Shown: piece after piece, positions 1-8,872 of the stretch
How the letters are laid out: each line of letters opens with the position of its first letter
How positions within the stretch are numbered: position 1 is the stretch's first letter
NCBI GenBank assembly: GCA_024711125.1
Contig: JANJTM010000060.1
Span: 1 to 54,301, forward strand
Origin: Rhodothermales bacterium
Lineage (GTDB): Bacteria > Bacteroidota > Rhodothermia > Rhodothermales > UBA10348
Length of the DNA stretch: 54,301 bases
Direction of reading: 5' to 3'
Notes under the pieces: generated by a model
What the model was told of the DNA's origin: nothing
What the model saw: only the letters and a program-made list of their open reading frames with translations
Databases searched by the model: none
Made by a program: the position numbers and the translations under genes

Positions 1-353
1 GTCTTGTCGCCCATGGCTCGAATCGCGTCCGGCGGCGGCCCGATGAACGTGATGCCGGCCGACGCGCACGCCTCGGCGAACGATGCGTTCTCGGACAGGA
101 ACCCGTACCCCGGGTGGATCGCGTCGGCTCCGGAACGGCGCGCCACCTCGAGGATGCGCTCCTGCACGAGGTACGACTGGGACGACGCTGCCGGACCTAT
201 GGCGTACGCCTCGTCGGCGAACCGGACGTGGGGAGCGGATCGGTCGGGTTCGCTGAACACTGCGACCGTCGGAATCGAGCGTTCACGGCAGGTCCGCATC
301 ACGCGCAGCGCGATTTCTCCGCGGTTGGCGACCAGGACTTTCCGGATGGACAT
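1..353 (-). CDS. accC: Biotin carboxylase (acyl-CoA or acetyl-CoA carboxylase subunit), N-terminal part
   Basis: The minus strand reads in from an ATG at 353-351 and stays open to the window edge, giving 117 residues. They begin [18 protein letters not shown] and contain [10 protein letters not shown] and [15 protein letters not shown], the conserved N-terminal preATP-grasp fold of biotin carboxylases. These enzymes carboxylate biotin with ATP and bicarbonate. The ATP-grasp domain and everything beyond it lie off the left edge. The fragment cannot tell a stand-alone AccC from the alpha subunit of a propionyl- or methylcrotonyl-CoA carboxylase. It is divergent from the dnaJ-like gene, with 58 bases between the two starts. 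Confidence 0.9.
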   Translation of the reverse strand, partial: MSIRKVLVANRGEIALRVMRTCRERSIPTVAVFSEPDRSAPHVRFADEAYAIGPAASSQSYLVQERILEVARRSGADAIHPGYGFLSENASFAEACASAGITFIGPPPDAIRAMGDK

Positions 354-411
354 GGGACGGCACGTTTCGGCGACTCGTTCGTATGATAACCAATGCCCGA
401 CACCGATCGGA

Positions 412-1305
412 ATGGCGGCGCGCAAGGATTACTACGAGACCCTCGGCGTGAGCGAGAAGGCGACGGCCGACGAGATCAAGGCGGCCTATCGCAAGCTCGC
501 GCGCACGCACCATCCGGACCGCAATGCGGGCGACCGGGGTGCCGAGGAACGCTTCAAGCGGGTCCAGGAGGCCTACGAAACGCTCGGCGACGAAGCGAAG
601 CGCAGGGCGTACGACCGTTCGCGCCGCCCTGGTTTCGGCGGCGAGCCGTTCGAGACGTCGGCCGGAGGGCGGTATTACCGTGCCCCGGACGGCACGTTCG
701 TGCGCTACGGGCAGGCGCCCGAAGCCGATGACGATTCGATTCTCGGCGGCCTGGGGGACCTGTTCGGCCGCATGTTCGGCGGTGCCGACGAGCCGCCCCG
801 GGGGCCGAGAGCGGTCAGCCCCGAGATCGACGTCAGGCTTTCGTTCGACGAGATGCTGGAGGGGGGCGAGGCCGAGGTCAACCTTCCGGACGGGCGCCGC
901 GTTCGGGTGCCCTTCCCGCGCGGTGTCAAGGAAGGCTACCGTGTGCGGGTGCGCTCACGATCCCAAGGAGGGTCGGCGGCCCTGTACGTGCGCTTTCACG
1001 TCACGCCACACCCGGAATTCGAGAGGGACGGCACGAATCTGCGCACTTCGGTCCGGGTGAACGCGCTCGAGGCGATCCTCGGCACCTCGCGCAGCGTGAC
1101 GACTCCATACGGAAAGACGCTCCGCCTGTCGATTCCACGCGGCGCGCAGCCGGGCGAGATCCTCCGCCTGAAGGGCCAGGGCCTGCTCACCGACGAGGGC
1201 ACGGGCGACCTGATGGTGACGATCCTCGTCACGGTTCCGCGCGATCTGTCGCCGGAAGCCGAAACGGCGTTGCGCGAGGCGGCGACGAGGGCAGGCCTGC
1301 TTTAA
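412..1305 (+). CDS. DnaJ/CbpA-type co-chaperone without zinc finger
   Basis: A 297-residue protein with an N-terminal J domain (about residues 4-68) that carries the Hsp70-stimulating HPD motif at 34-36. A glycine- and phenylalanine-containing linker follows ([13 protein letters not shown]). The two-part C-terminal substrate-binding domain starts near residue 138 ([17 protein letters not shown]). There are no CxxCxGxG zinc-finger repeats, so it is a class B (CbpA-like) J protein that works with DnaK in the cytoplasm. I chose the ATG at 412 because homology begins at KDYYETLGV; the frame is open further upstream but that part has no J-protein character. TATGAT at 382-387 could be a -10 box, but no good -35 is present. 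Confidence 0.93.
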   Translation: MAARKDYYETLGVSEKATADEIKAAYRKLARTHHPDRNAGDRGAEERFKRVQEAYETLGDEAKRRAYDRSRRPGFGGEPFETSAGGRYYRAPDGTFVRYGQAPEADDDSILGGLGDLFGRMFGGADEPPRGPRAVSPEIDVRLSFDEMLEGGEAEVNLPDGRRVRVPFPRGVKEGYRVRVRSRSQGGSAALYVRFHVTPHPEFERDGTNLRTSVRVNALEAILGTSRSVTTPYGKTLRLSIPRGAQPGEILRLKGQGLLTDEGTGDLMVTILVTVPRDLSPEAETALREAATRAGLL

Positions 1306-1351
1306 GCCCCCGGGGACCGGACGATACCGGGAGGGATAATCCCATCCGACC

Positions 1352-3424
1352 GTGAACAGGCTTTTCCTGGCGCTTCTCCTGCTGACCGCCGTGCCGACCG
1401 CGGTCGGCCAGGTGCGTTGGCTGCCGGCCGACGGCCCGTACGGAGGCACGTCGGTCGGTGCGCTCGTCGCGCACGGGGACTGGTACGCCGGCACGCCGGG
1501 CGGCCTGTTCGTCTCGACGGACGGCGGGCGCACGTGGCAGCGGGACGATACCGACGGCGCGGCCGCGGTGATCGACGTCACGGCGTTCCTTTCGCTTCCC
1601 GACGGCACGCTGCTGGCAGGTACGCAGTTCGGCTCGATCCATCGCCTGACGCCCGGGGGGTGGATCCAGATCGACCGCCGGGGCACGGTGTCGACCCTCG
1701 TGCGGTCCACGAACGGGGTGCTGTACGCCGGAGAGCGATCCGGCCTCGGGATCTCGACGGACGGAGGCCAGACCTGGCGCACCCAGGTCTCCGGCGGAAA
1801 GCGGCAGCAGACCTATGCCCTGGTCGCCTACGGCGATACCGTCCTCACGGCCACACCCCTGGGCATCCATCGTTCTCCGAACCGGGGAGGCACCTGGGAG
1901 CTCGCCTCGCTCGGGCTCGCCGACCTCAACGTGCGCGCCCTGCTTCGCACGCCGAACGGAACCCTGTTTGCCGGCCTGGTGCCCGTGAACGGGACCTGCT
2001 CCCTCTACCGCTCGCGCTCCGAGGGCAGGCTCTGGACGTGCGTCGAGCCGCGCGAAGCACCGCTGCGCATCGACGCGCTCACGCAGGATTCCGCGGGACG
2101 GATCTACGCGGCGGCCTACCGCCGCATCCTCTACACCGACGACGAGGGCGTCACCTGGCACACGGCGGCCGCGGCGCCCACGGTGCTGACGGCCGTTCAT
2201 GCTTCCGGCAACACGGTGCTCGTCGGAACGACGGGTCGCGGCATCCTGCTGTCCGGCAACCGGGGACTTTCGTACGAGGCCTCGAACCAGGGCCTGACGA
2301 GTTCCGTCGCCGACCTGGCGATCACGTCGTCCGGCCAGGCCTACGTGGCCACTGCCGGTGGGGTGTTCCGCGGAGACCGGCAGGCCGGAACGTGGGAACT
2401 GCTCGACGATCCGGGAGCCTCGGTGACCGCGACGCGAAGTGTGCTCGTGGACACCGACGGATCGCTGCTCGCCGCCACGGCGGCCGGCCTCCGGAAGTAT
2501 TCCGGCGGCGCATGGCAGGAACTCGGGCCGCCGGGTCTGCCCGGAGTGCGCGACCTGGCCAAGGGCGCCGACGGATCCGTGTACATGGGCTACTGGGGAG
2601 GGGTCTGGCGCCTTCGCGCAGGCCAGTGGACCTCGCTCGCCATCGAGGGGGACGACGGGGCGTCGCGGGATGTCCTCTCCCTGCTGGTCGACGGTGATCG
2701 CCTCTTCGCGGGCGGCGCCTGGGACTCGTACGTCTGGTCCGGAGGCACGTGGTCGATGCTGGTCGGCGCCACCGTTTCCTGGTTTGACGCCGGGGTGTTC
2801 GCGAAGGGGCCCGACGGGTCCCTCTGGGCGGGTACCCGCTATGCCGGCGTACTGCGATCCACCGACAACGGCGCGCTCTGGCACGGGGTCGGCTCGGGAC
2901 TCATGGGATCGGAGGACGTGCGCGCCATCGCGTTCGATCCCGCCGGCCGGCCGTGGATCGCGACGTTCGGAAGCGGCGCCTACCGGTACGACGGTTCGAC
3001 CTGGATCCCCGAGAACCTGGGACTCGCCGGTGCGCTGCGACTCACGTCCCTGGGTTTCGACGACGAAGGCGTAGCCTGGGCGGGATCGGACGGCGGAGGG
3101 CTCTTCCGCTACGATCCCCGGTCCTCGACGCGGTCCGAGGCCCCGGAATCGCCCCTTCCCTCGTTTTCGGTGTCGGCGCCGTACCCGAACCCCAGCGCGG
3201 GCGCGGCCTTCGTCCGAATCGACACGGATCGGGATTCGGTACTTCGCGTGGACCTCTACGACCTGCTCGGTCGCCGGGTCGCAACGCACGAGAGCCCGCC
3301 CCGCAGCGCGGGACGGGCCCTCGAACTGGAGTTGCCCACGCAGGGACTCCCGACGGGTGCATACCTGGTGCGCGTCACCGCCGGGAACCGGGCGGCGAGC
3401 ACGACGCTGGTCGTCGGGCGCTAG
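1352..3424 (+). CDS. Secreted BNR/propeller-repeat protein with T9SS-like C-terminal sorting domain
   Basis: A 690-residue exported protein read from a GTG start; MNRLFLALLLLTAVPTAVGQ is a signal peptide. The body is a series of roughly 40-residue repeats with STDGGRTW- and STDNGALWH-like motifs, as in BNR/Asp-box and two-component-regulator-type propellers. The last 85 or so residues (from about 604) match a type IX secretion sorting domain: YPNPSAG, then VDLYDLLGRRV, then GLPTGAYLVRV. The protein is therefore probably moved across the outer membrane and attached at the surface. Its ligand is unknown; such propellers may bind glycans or proteins. Its stop codon shares the palindrome CTAG with the stop of the convergent gene. 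Confidence 0.85.
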   Translation: MNRLFLALLLLTAVPTAVGQVRWLPADGPYGGTSVGALVAHGDWYAGTPGGLFVSTDGGRTWQRDDTDGAAAVIDVTAFLSLPDGTLLAGTQFGSIHRLTPGGWIQIDRRGTVSTLVRSTNGVLYAGERSGLGISTDGGQTWRTQVSGGKRQQTYALVAYGDTVLTATPLGIHRSPNRGGTWELASLGLADLNVRALLRTPNGTLFAGLVPVNGTCSLYRSRSEGRLWTCVEPREAPLRIDALTQDSAGRIYAAAYRRILYTDDEGVTWHTAAAAPTVLTAVHASGNTVLVGTTGRGILLSGNRGLSYEASNQGLTSSVADLAITSSGQAYVATAGGVFRGDRQAGTWELLDDPGASVTATRSVLVDTDGSLLAATAAGLRKYSGGAWQELGPPGLPGVRDLAKGADGSVYMGYWGGVWRLRAGQWTSLAIEGDDGASRDVLSLLVDGDRLFAGGAWDSYVWSGGTWSMLVGATVSWFDAGVFAKGPDGSLWAGTRYAGVLRSTDNGALWHGVGSGLMGSEDVRAIAFDPAGRPWIATFGSGAYRYDGSTWIPENLGLAGALRLTSLGFDDEGVAWAGSDGGGLFRYDPRSSTRSEAPESPLPSFSVSAPYPNPSAGAAFVRIDTDRDSVLRVDLYDLLGRRVATHESPPRSAGRALELELPTQGLPTGAYLVRVTAGNRAASTTLVVGR

Positions 3425-4092
3425 AACCCGAAGTGCCAGCCCAGGCGGATGTAGGGATAAACGGGGATCTGCTCGAGGTCGTCCCGGGCATCCTGGAGCT
3501 CCGCGTCGAGGTCGGCGCGGAACGACGGATCGGAAGCGATCGGACCGGTGGCCCGCGCATCCAGTTCCGGAGTAGCGAGCGCAGCGCCGAGGAGGAAGTT
3601 GAATCCGCGACCGGTCACGCCGAGCGCGAACGCGGGCTGCGTGGATCCGTACTCGAACTCGCCGATCAGCGAGCCTACCTGCGCCGCCGAGTAGGAACTG
3701 CCGTTGATGTCGAACGTCGCGCCGGAGCCCGAATCGAGGGAGATCGTGCCGTCCGCGGCGAGGCCGCCCTGCATGAGCCCGCCCCCGATCGCGAACTTGC
3801 CGCCGCCGGGATGCAGCATGACGAGGATCATGCCGCCTCCGAGCGTCGGCTCGACCACGAACCGGTTGCTGAAGCCCTCGCGTTCGAAGGTCGAGAGCGG
3901 CGCGAAATTGTACTCGGCCGACACCCCGACGAGCCGGAGCAGCCGGACCTCGCCCGAGAGCCCGACACCGAGCGTGGACACGTGCGGGCCGACCGAGATC
4001 GAGACCTGGGCCACGGCGGGGCGGCCCGCGAACAGCGCGACGACCAGCGCAACGGCCGGCATCACGCGACGGATCGAAATCGTGTGGTGCAT
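3421..4092 (-). CDS. Predicted outer-membrane beta-barrel protein, function unknown
   Basis: A 223-residue protein with a signal peptide (MHHTISIRRVMPAVALVVALFAGRPAVAQ, cleavage after VAQ likely). The rest has alternating hydrophobic/polar stretches and glycine-rich turns, and ends in IRLGWHFGF with a terminal phenylalanine, as expected of a small outer-membrane barrel. No enzyme motif is visible. It starts 7 bases after the end of the lipoprotein gene at 4100-4855, on the same strand, so the two probably form an operon. Confidence 0.75.
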   Translation of the reverse strand: MHHTISIRRVMPAVALVVALFAGRPAVAQVSISVGPHVSTLGVGLSGEVRLLRLVGVSAEYNFAPLSTFEREGFSNRFVVEPTLGGGMILVMLHPGGGKFAIGGGLMQGGLAADGTISLDSGSGATFDINGSSYSAAQVGSLIGEFEYGSTQPAFALGVTGRGFNFLLGAALATPELDARATGPIASDPSFRADLDAELQDARDDLEQIPVYPYIRLGWHFGF

Positions 4093-4099
4093 GGCGTCC

Positions 4100-4855
4100 T
4101 CAGAACACGATGGGGGTTACGGAGGTCTCGAATTCGGCGACCCGGACCGTCACCTGGATCCCGGCGACTTCAGCGCCCGGGTTCGAAACGGTGACCGTGA
4201 GCGTCAGATCGAGCGAATTGGGGGAGTTGGTGCCGCCGCTCGGCGTCATCACGATGGAGGTCAGCTGGTTCAGGTACGCTTCCTGCGTGATCTCGATCGG
4301 AAAGAGGCCCTGGAGGGCAGCCACGTCGGTCGTGGTGTATCCGCACGACGCGGCGGTCGCGGCGCATCCGGCGGCGCGCGTGAACGTCACGGGCGCGCCG
4401 GAGACGATCGGGTTGCCCGAGGGCGTGGAAAGGCCCGCGGCGCCCTGGTGCGTGGCGTCCTCGATGAGCCAGTCCAGCGCCCAGCCCGTCACCGAAACGG
4501 TCGCGGGCAGCGAGGCGGCCGAACCCCGGACGAGCGTCATACCGACGTTGCCCGTCAGGACGGCGAGGCCGAGGGTCGTCGTGAGTTCGGTGATCTCGGA
4601 GAAATCGCCCGCGTCGACGTCGTCGAACGTTCTCGAGAGCGACAGTGCCGCGGTGGCCTCGATGTCGGAAGCCTTGCCGGCCGCCGAGAATGTCCCGGTG
4701 GCCTCGGCGCCCTGGTCGCCGTTCAGCCCGAAGACGCCGTCCGAGACGGGAAAGCTCGGGACGGCTTCGTTGAGTTGGTCATCGATCAGGCTGCAACCGG
4801 CGAGAAGCGTCAGCGCTACGCACAGACCGGCGGTGCGTGCGAATCTGGGAAACAT
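4100..4855 (-). CDS. Hypothetical lipoprotein
   Basis: A 251-residue protein. The N terminus MFPRFARTAGLCVALTLLAGCS has a clear lipobox (LAGC), so it should be lipid-anchored after signal peptidase II cleavage. The mature part is rich in threonine, serine and valine in beta-strand patterns, for example LDLTLTVTVSNPGAEVAGIQ, and resembles an Ig-like or all-beta fold. I do not recognise a family. It lies just upstream of the barrel protein gene, which suggests a lipoprotein/barrel pair in the outer membrane. A TACCTTGC box at 4884-4891 (minus strand) could be its promoter element. Confidence 0.72.
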   Translation of the reverse strand: MFPRFARTAGLCVALTLLAGCSLIDDQLNEAVPSFPVSDGVFGLNGDQGAEATGTFSAAGKASDIEATAALSLSRTFDDVDAGDFSEITELTTTLGLAVLTGNVGMTLVRGSAASLPATVSVTGWALDWLIEDATHQGAAGLSTPSGNPIVSGAPVTFTRAAGCAATAASCGYTTTDVAALQGLFPIEITQEAYLNQLTSIVMTPSGGTNSPNSLDLTLTVTVSNPGAEVAGIQVTVRVAEFETSVTPIVF

Positions 4856-4980
4856 CGTTTACCTCACGGGGATGATGGGAACCGCAAGGTACTCCATCAT
4901 GCGCCGCGTGGGATCCGTCCGGCCGCAGGACCGCAAAAAGTGCCCCGTACCGTCCCATCCGCCGGTCAGAGGGCCCGGGA

Positions 4981-6801
4981 TCACTCGGAAGCCGTGACCG
5001 TGCCCATGCGCTTGCGCTCGTTCGCGTCGAGGTACCGCTTGCGAAGCCGGATCGATTTGGGGGTCACCTCGATGAGTTCGTCGTCGCGGATGAACTCGAT
5101 GCACTCCTCGAGCGAGAACCGGCGGGGGGGAATCAGCTTCTCGAACGAGTCGGCCGACGCGGCGCGCATGTTCGTGAGCTTCTTCTCCTTCGTGATGTTG
5201 ACCTCGAGATCCACGTCGCGGCTGTTCTCGCCGACGATCATGCCCATGTACGTGTCGTCCTGGGGCGCGACGAACAGCTCCCCGCGCTCCTGCAGGTTCA
5301 GCACGGCGTAGCCGGTGACGCGACCCGTGCGGTCGGCCACCAGGGCGCCGGTGGCGCGGTGGTCGATTTCGCCGGCCCACGGACGGTAGGTATCGAAGAG
5401 GTGGGTCAGGATACCCGTGCCCTTCGTGTCGGTCATGAACTCGGTCCGGTAGCCGATGAGGCCTCGGCTGGGCACCTGGAACTCGAGGCGCACGCGGCCC
5501 GAGCCGTGGTTGACCATCTTGGTCATCTGGCCCTTGCGAAGGCCCATCTTCTGCACGACCGCGCCGACATAGGCCTCGGCGACGTCGATGAGGGCGATCT
5601 CGTACGGTTCGTGCACGGCCCCGTCGACGCGCTTGGTGATGACCTGGGGCTTGCCCACGCAGAACTCGTAGTTCTCGCGGCGCATCTGCTCGATGAGGAT
5701 CGCCATCTGGAGCTCGCCGCGGCCGTACACCAGGTACCGGTCGGGCGAGTCGGTCTCCTCGATGCGCATCGCGAGGTTGGTCTCGCCTTCCTTGAGCAGG
5801 CGGTCGCGCAGGTTGCGGCTGGTGACGTACTTGCCCTCGCGACCCGAGAACGGCCCGTCGTTGATGCGGAATTCCATCGACATCGTCGGCTCGTCCACGC
5901 GCAGCGCGGGCAGCGGGTGCGGGTCCAACGCATCGGCGATGGACTCGCCAAGCCCGATGCCGGCCATTCCGCCCACGGCCACGATGTCGCCGGGGCCGAC
6001 TTCGGCGGCCGTGACGCGCTCCAGCCCCTCGTACGTGAACAGCGACGAAACCGAGGTCGCCGTGCGGCGCCCGTCCCGGTGACAGAGCAGGACCTGCTGG
6101 CGCTCCTTCAGGGTCCCGTTCACCACGCGTCCGATCGCGAGCGGGCCGAGGTACGAATCCGGCACCACGTTGGTCACGAGGACCTGCACCGAGGCGCTCT
6201 CGTCGCCGACCGGAGCCGGAAGGTGGCTCACGATCGTCTCGAACAGGGGCCCGAGGTCCGTGAGGGGCTGCGAAAGGTCGGTCGTGCACTGGCCGTCCCG
6301 CGCGACGGCATACAGCACGGGGAACTCGATCTGCTCCTCGTGGGCGTCGAGGTCGATGAACAGATCGTAGACCTCGTTCAGGACTTCCTGCGGACGGGCG
6401 TCGCTCCGGTCGATCTTGTTGATGACCACGATCGCGGGCAGGCCGAGCGCCAGCGCCTTCGAGAGCACGAACCGGGTCTGCGGAAGCGGCCCTTCGGCCG
6501 CATCCACGAGCAGCATGATGCCGTCGACCATGCGCAGGGTACGCTCCACCTCCCCGCCGAAATCGGCGTGCCCGGGCGTGTCGACGATGTTGATCTTGGT
6601 GCCCTTGTACGACACGGCCGTGTTCTTGGCCATGATCGTGATGCCCTTCTCGCGCTCGAGGTCCATGGAGTCCATGACCCGCTCGCGCACTTCCTGGTTG
6701 GCGCGGAAGGTGCCGCTCTGCCACAGCAGGGCGTCCACGAGGGTGGTCTTGCCATGGTCGACGTGGGCGACGATGGCGATGTTGCGGATCGGACGGGACA
6801 T
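4981..6801 (-). CDS. typA: Ribosome-associated GTPase TypA/BipA
   Basis: A 606-residue translational GTPase, the usual length for the family. G1 is [10 protein letters not shown] (about 12-21), G3 is DTPGH (74-78) and G4 is NKID (128-131). The elongation-factor domains II, III and V follow, then the TypA-specific C-terminal domain with [21 protein letters not shown]. The protein binds the 70S ribosome in a GTP-dependent way and affects ribosome assembly and stress or cold adaptation. The start is set by [17 protein letters not shown]; the open frame upstream of it is not conserved. No close operon partner is seen. Confidence 0.97.
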   Translation of the reverse strand: MSRPIRNIAIVAHVDHGKTTLVDALLWQSGTFRANQEVRERVMDSMDLEREKGITIMAKNTAVSYKGTKINIVDTPGHADFGGEVERTLRMVDGIMLLVDAAEGPLPQTRFVLSKALALGLPAIVVINKIDRSDARPQEVLNEVYDLFIDLDAHEEQIEFPVLYAVARDGQCTTDLSQPLTDLGPLFETIVSHLPAPVGDESASVQVLVTNVVPDSYLGPLAIGRVVNGTLKERQQVLLCHRDGRRTATSVSSLFTYEGLERVTAAEVGPGDIVAVGGMAGIGLGESIADALDPHPLPALRVDEPTMSMEFRINDGPFSGREGKYVTSRNLRDRLLKEGETNLAMRIEETDSPDRYLVYGRGELQMAILIEQMRRENYEFCVGKPQVITKRVDGAVHEPYEIALIDVAEAYVGAVVQKMGLRKGQMTKMVNHGSGRVRLEFQVPSRGLIGYRTEFMTDTKGTGILTHLFDTYRPWAGEIDHRATGALVADRTGRVTGYAVLNLQERGELFVAPQDDTYMGMIVGENSRDVDLEVNITKEKKLTNMRAASADSFEKLIPPRRFSLEECIEFIRDDELIEVTPKSIRLRKRYLDANERKRMGTVTASE

Positions 6802-6904
6802 GGCTTGGGGCCTTCGGATAGGGTATAGCCCATTCCGAACGCCGCCGAGGCGTCCCGGATCACCCGATTTCGTGAACTCTCGGGAGAGACTGCGTCCCGG
6901 GCGG

Positions 6905-8167
6905 CTACCGCACGAGCACGAACGGGCGGGGTGCCGACAGCCGATCCGGCGTGCGGAGGAGGTACAGCCCCGGGGCCGCACCCTCCAGGTCGGCCTCGAT
7001 CGTCTGCCCCGGTCCGTCGGCCACGCCGGAGCGTACGCGGCGTCCGAGCAGGTCCACGATCTCCCAGCGCACGGTTTCCGGGGCGGAAACCCGGAACCGG
7101 ATGCCGGCGCGGGTCGGATTCGGCCACGGGGCCTCCAGCAGCGGCGCTTCGTAGGCCTGCGGGCTCTCGACGGAGGTGGGTGCAGGGCCGGAGGCCCACC
7201 GCCAGATCCCGCTCGCCGCGTTGAAGCACTGCGTGGTCACGACGAGATGGGTCGGCGTGGCGACCGGCGTGCCGGCGCACGGAAGCCCGCCCTGGCCGAC
7301 CGGGTACCCGGTCATGATGGGCTGCGCCGTCGCTCCCCGGTCGGTCGACACGAAGAACTGGCTCTGCGACCCGGTCGTCCACGGAAACCACGTCGCCCCG
7401 TTCGGTGACGGAACGACCGACAGGAAGGCCGTCTGGTTGAAGGTGGGCAGCGAGCTCCACGTCGAGCCCTGGTCGTTCGACTCCAGGATGTCGCCCACGA
7501 GCGCATGGGCGTACAGACGATCCCCGACGTTCCACAATCCGTGCACGAGGTTGAAGGGCGGCACCGTCAGCTGCGTCCACGTGGCTCCCAGGTCTGCCGA
7601 ACGGAGGATGGCACCGATGCCCGACACCACGAACACGGCCTGCGACGTGGCGAGCACGGCGCCGCCCGACGGCGAGCCGGCGAGCATCGACCAGGTCTGG
7701 CCGTCGTCCTGGGACCGGGCGACCGTATTGGTAGTGATCGCGAAATGCGTCGTTCCGATCCGGGCCATGCCCCGGGGGCTGGCGATACCCGGTGCGACGA
7801 CTTCCCGCCAGGTGGCGCCGCCGTCGTCCGAGAACAGGAAGATGGCCGCCGTACCCGGCCCGTTCATGGCGCCGGCCGCCAGCCGGCCGCCGAGCGACGA
7901 GACGAAGAGCGGAAGCGAGGAATAGGATCCGAACGCCGACGCCTCGGTCCACGTGGTCCCGGAGTCCGTCGAGCGGAAGGCACGCGCGACAAAGGGCGGT
8001 CCCTGCAGCACGAATTGGACCAGCGAGCCGGAATCCCAGCCGCCGATGGAGGCCGCGTAGGGGCCACCGAGCGGAATGTTCTGGTCGATGCGCTGCCACT
8101 GTGCGGCGGCGGGCAGCGAGGTGCACAGAACGAGCGCCGCGACGAGGGCGGGGGAGGCGGAACGCAT
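6905..8167 (-). CDS. Secreted BNR/sialidase-like propeller protein with T9SS-like sorting domain
   Basis: A 420-residue exported protein. [23 protein letters not shown] is the signal peptide. Repeats such as [23 protein letters not shown] and [11 protein letters not shown] are BNR/Asp-box motifs of a beta-propeller. The C-terminal 75 or so residues (from about 344: [23 protein letters not shown]) match a type IX secretion sorting domain. It is a second, shorter example of the architecture at 1352-3424. It lacks the FRIP and catalytic-residue pattern expected of a true sialidase, so sialidase activity should not be assumed. It follows ruvA on the same strand after 95 bases. Confidence 0.82.
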   Translation of the reverse strand: MRSASPALVAALVLCTSLPAAAQWQRIDQNIPLGGPYAASIGGWDSGSLVQFVLQGPPFVARAFRSTDSGTTWTEASAFGSYSSLPLFVSSLGGRLAAGAMNGPGTAAIFLFSDDGGATWREVVAPGIASPRGMARIGTTHFAITTNTVARSQDDGQTWSMLAGSPSGGAVLATSQAVFVVSGIGAILRSADLGATWTQLTVPPFNLVHGLWNVGDRLYAHALVGDILESNDQGSTWSSLPTFNQTAFLSVVPSPNGATWFPWTTGSQSQFFVSTDRGATAQPIMTGYPVGQGGLPCAGTPVATPTHLVVTTQCFNAASGIWRWASGPAPTSVESPQAYEAPLLEAPWPNPTRAGIRFRVSAPETVRWEIVDLLGRRVRSGVADGPGQTIEADLEGAAPGLYLLRTPDRLSAPRPFVLVR

Positions 8168-8262
8168 GGCTGCGGGAGGGCTGGGCGGTGAACCGTCCGC
8201 TCGCCCGGCCGAAAAAAGCCGGGAACGGAGGAAAAAGAGCGGTTGGAAGCGGGGGCAGCGAC

Positions 8263-8853
8263 CTATTGTTCCCGCAGCGCGAGGCGGATGAGCGCCTCGA
8301 CGGAGGTCTCCTCCGGGTGCTTCTTCTCGACCGCGCGCAGCACCTTTTCGGCGGCCGCGGCGCCGAATCCCAACGCCTCCAGCGCCGCGAGCGCGTCGGC
8401 GCGTGCGCCGCGCGGGCTGCCGCCGGCGGCGGCGTCCGAGCCCAGGTCGAGACGCGTCATGCGGTCGCGCAACTCCACGACGAGGCGCTCGGCGGTCTTC
8501 CGCCCGATACCGGGGATGCGCACGAGAAAGCCGACGTCGCCCGACATGAGGTGCGACCGGATCTCGCCCGGGCGCATGGCCGAAAGCGCCGCGAGGGCGA
8601 GTTTCGGACCCACCCCGGTCACCGAGAGCAGCTCGAGGAAGACCGAGCGCTCGGCACGGGTCGCGAACCCGAAGAGCTGCATCGCGTCCTCGCGCACGTG
8701 AAGATGCGTATACAGGCGGGCCGAAGCGCCCACCGAGGGAAGCGCCTCGTACGTGGAGGTGGGCACCAGGACGTCGTAGCCGACGCCGTGGACGTCCAGG
8801 ACGACCTGGGTCGGATGTTTCTCGAGCAGCGTGCCGGCGAGCTGGGCGATCAT
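8263..8853 (-). CDS. ruvA: Holliday junction branch migration protein RuvA
   Basis: A 196-residue protein of normal RuvA length. An N-terminal OB-fold domain (MIAQLAGTLLEKHPTQVVLDVHGVGYDV) is followed by two helix-hairpin-helix motifs, VTGVGPKLALAAL (about 78-90) and IPGIGRKTAERLVVEL (113-128). A flexible alanine/glycine linker and a small C-terminal domain that contacts RuvB (LEALGFGAAAAEKVL) complete it. RuvA tetramers hold the four-way junction and load RuvB. Neither ruvB nor ruvC is visible nearby. The gene begins 19 bases after nadE ends, so it is probably co-transcribed. Confidence 0.97.
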   Translation of the reverse strand: MIAQLAGTLLEKHPTQVVLDVHGVGYDVLVPTSTYEALPSVGASARLYTHLHVREDAMQLFGFATRAERSVFLELLSVTGVGPKLALAALSAMRPGEIRSHLMSGDVGFLVRIPGIGRKTAERLVVELRDRMTRLDLGSDAAAGGSPRGARADALAALEALGFGAAAAEKVLRAVEKKHPEETSVEALIRLALREQ

Positions 8854-8872
8854 CGGGATGGGTCCGGGTCGG

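Noticed and set aside
5359-6828. A 489-codon plus-strand frame opposite typA
   Set aside because: Same high-GC antisense effect; no recognisable motif, and typA on the other strand is certain.
8195-8225. CCCGGC/GCCGGG hairpin before the propeller gene at 6905-8167, considered as the ruvA terminator
   Set aside because: The T-run is in the loop rather than after the stem, so it does not fit an intrinsic terminator.
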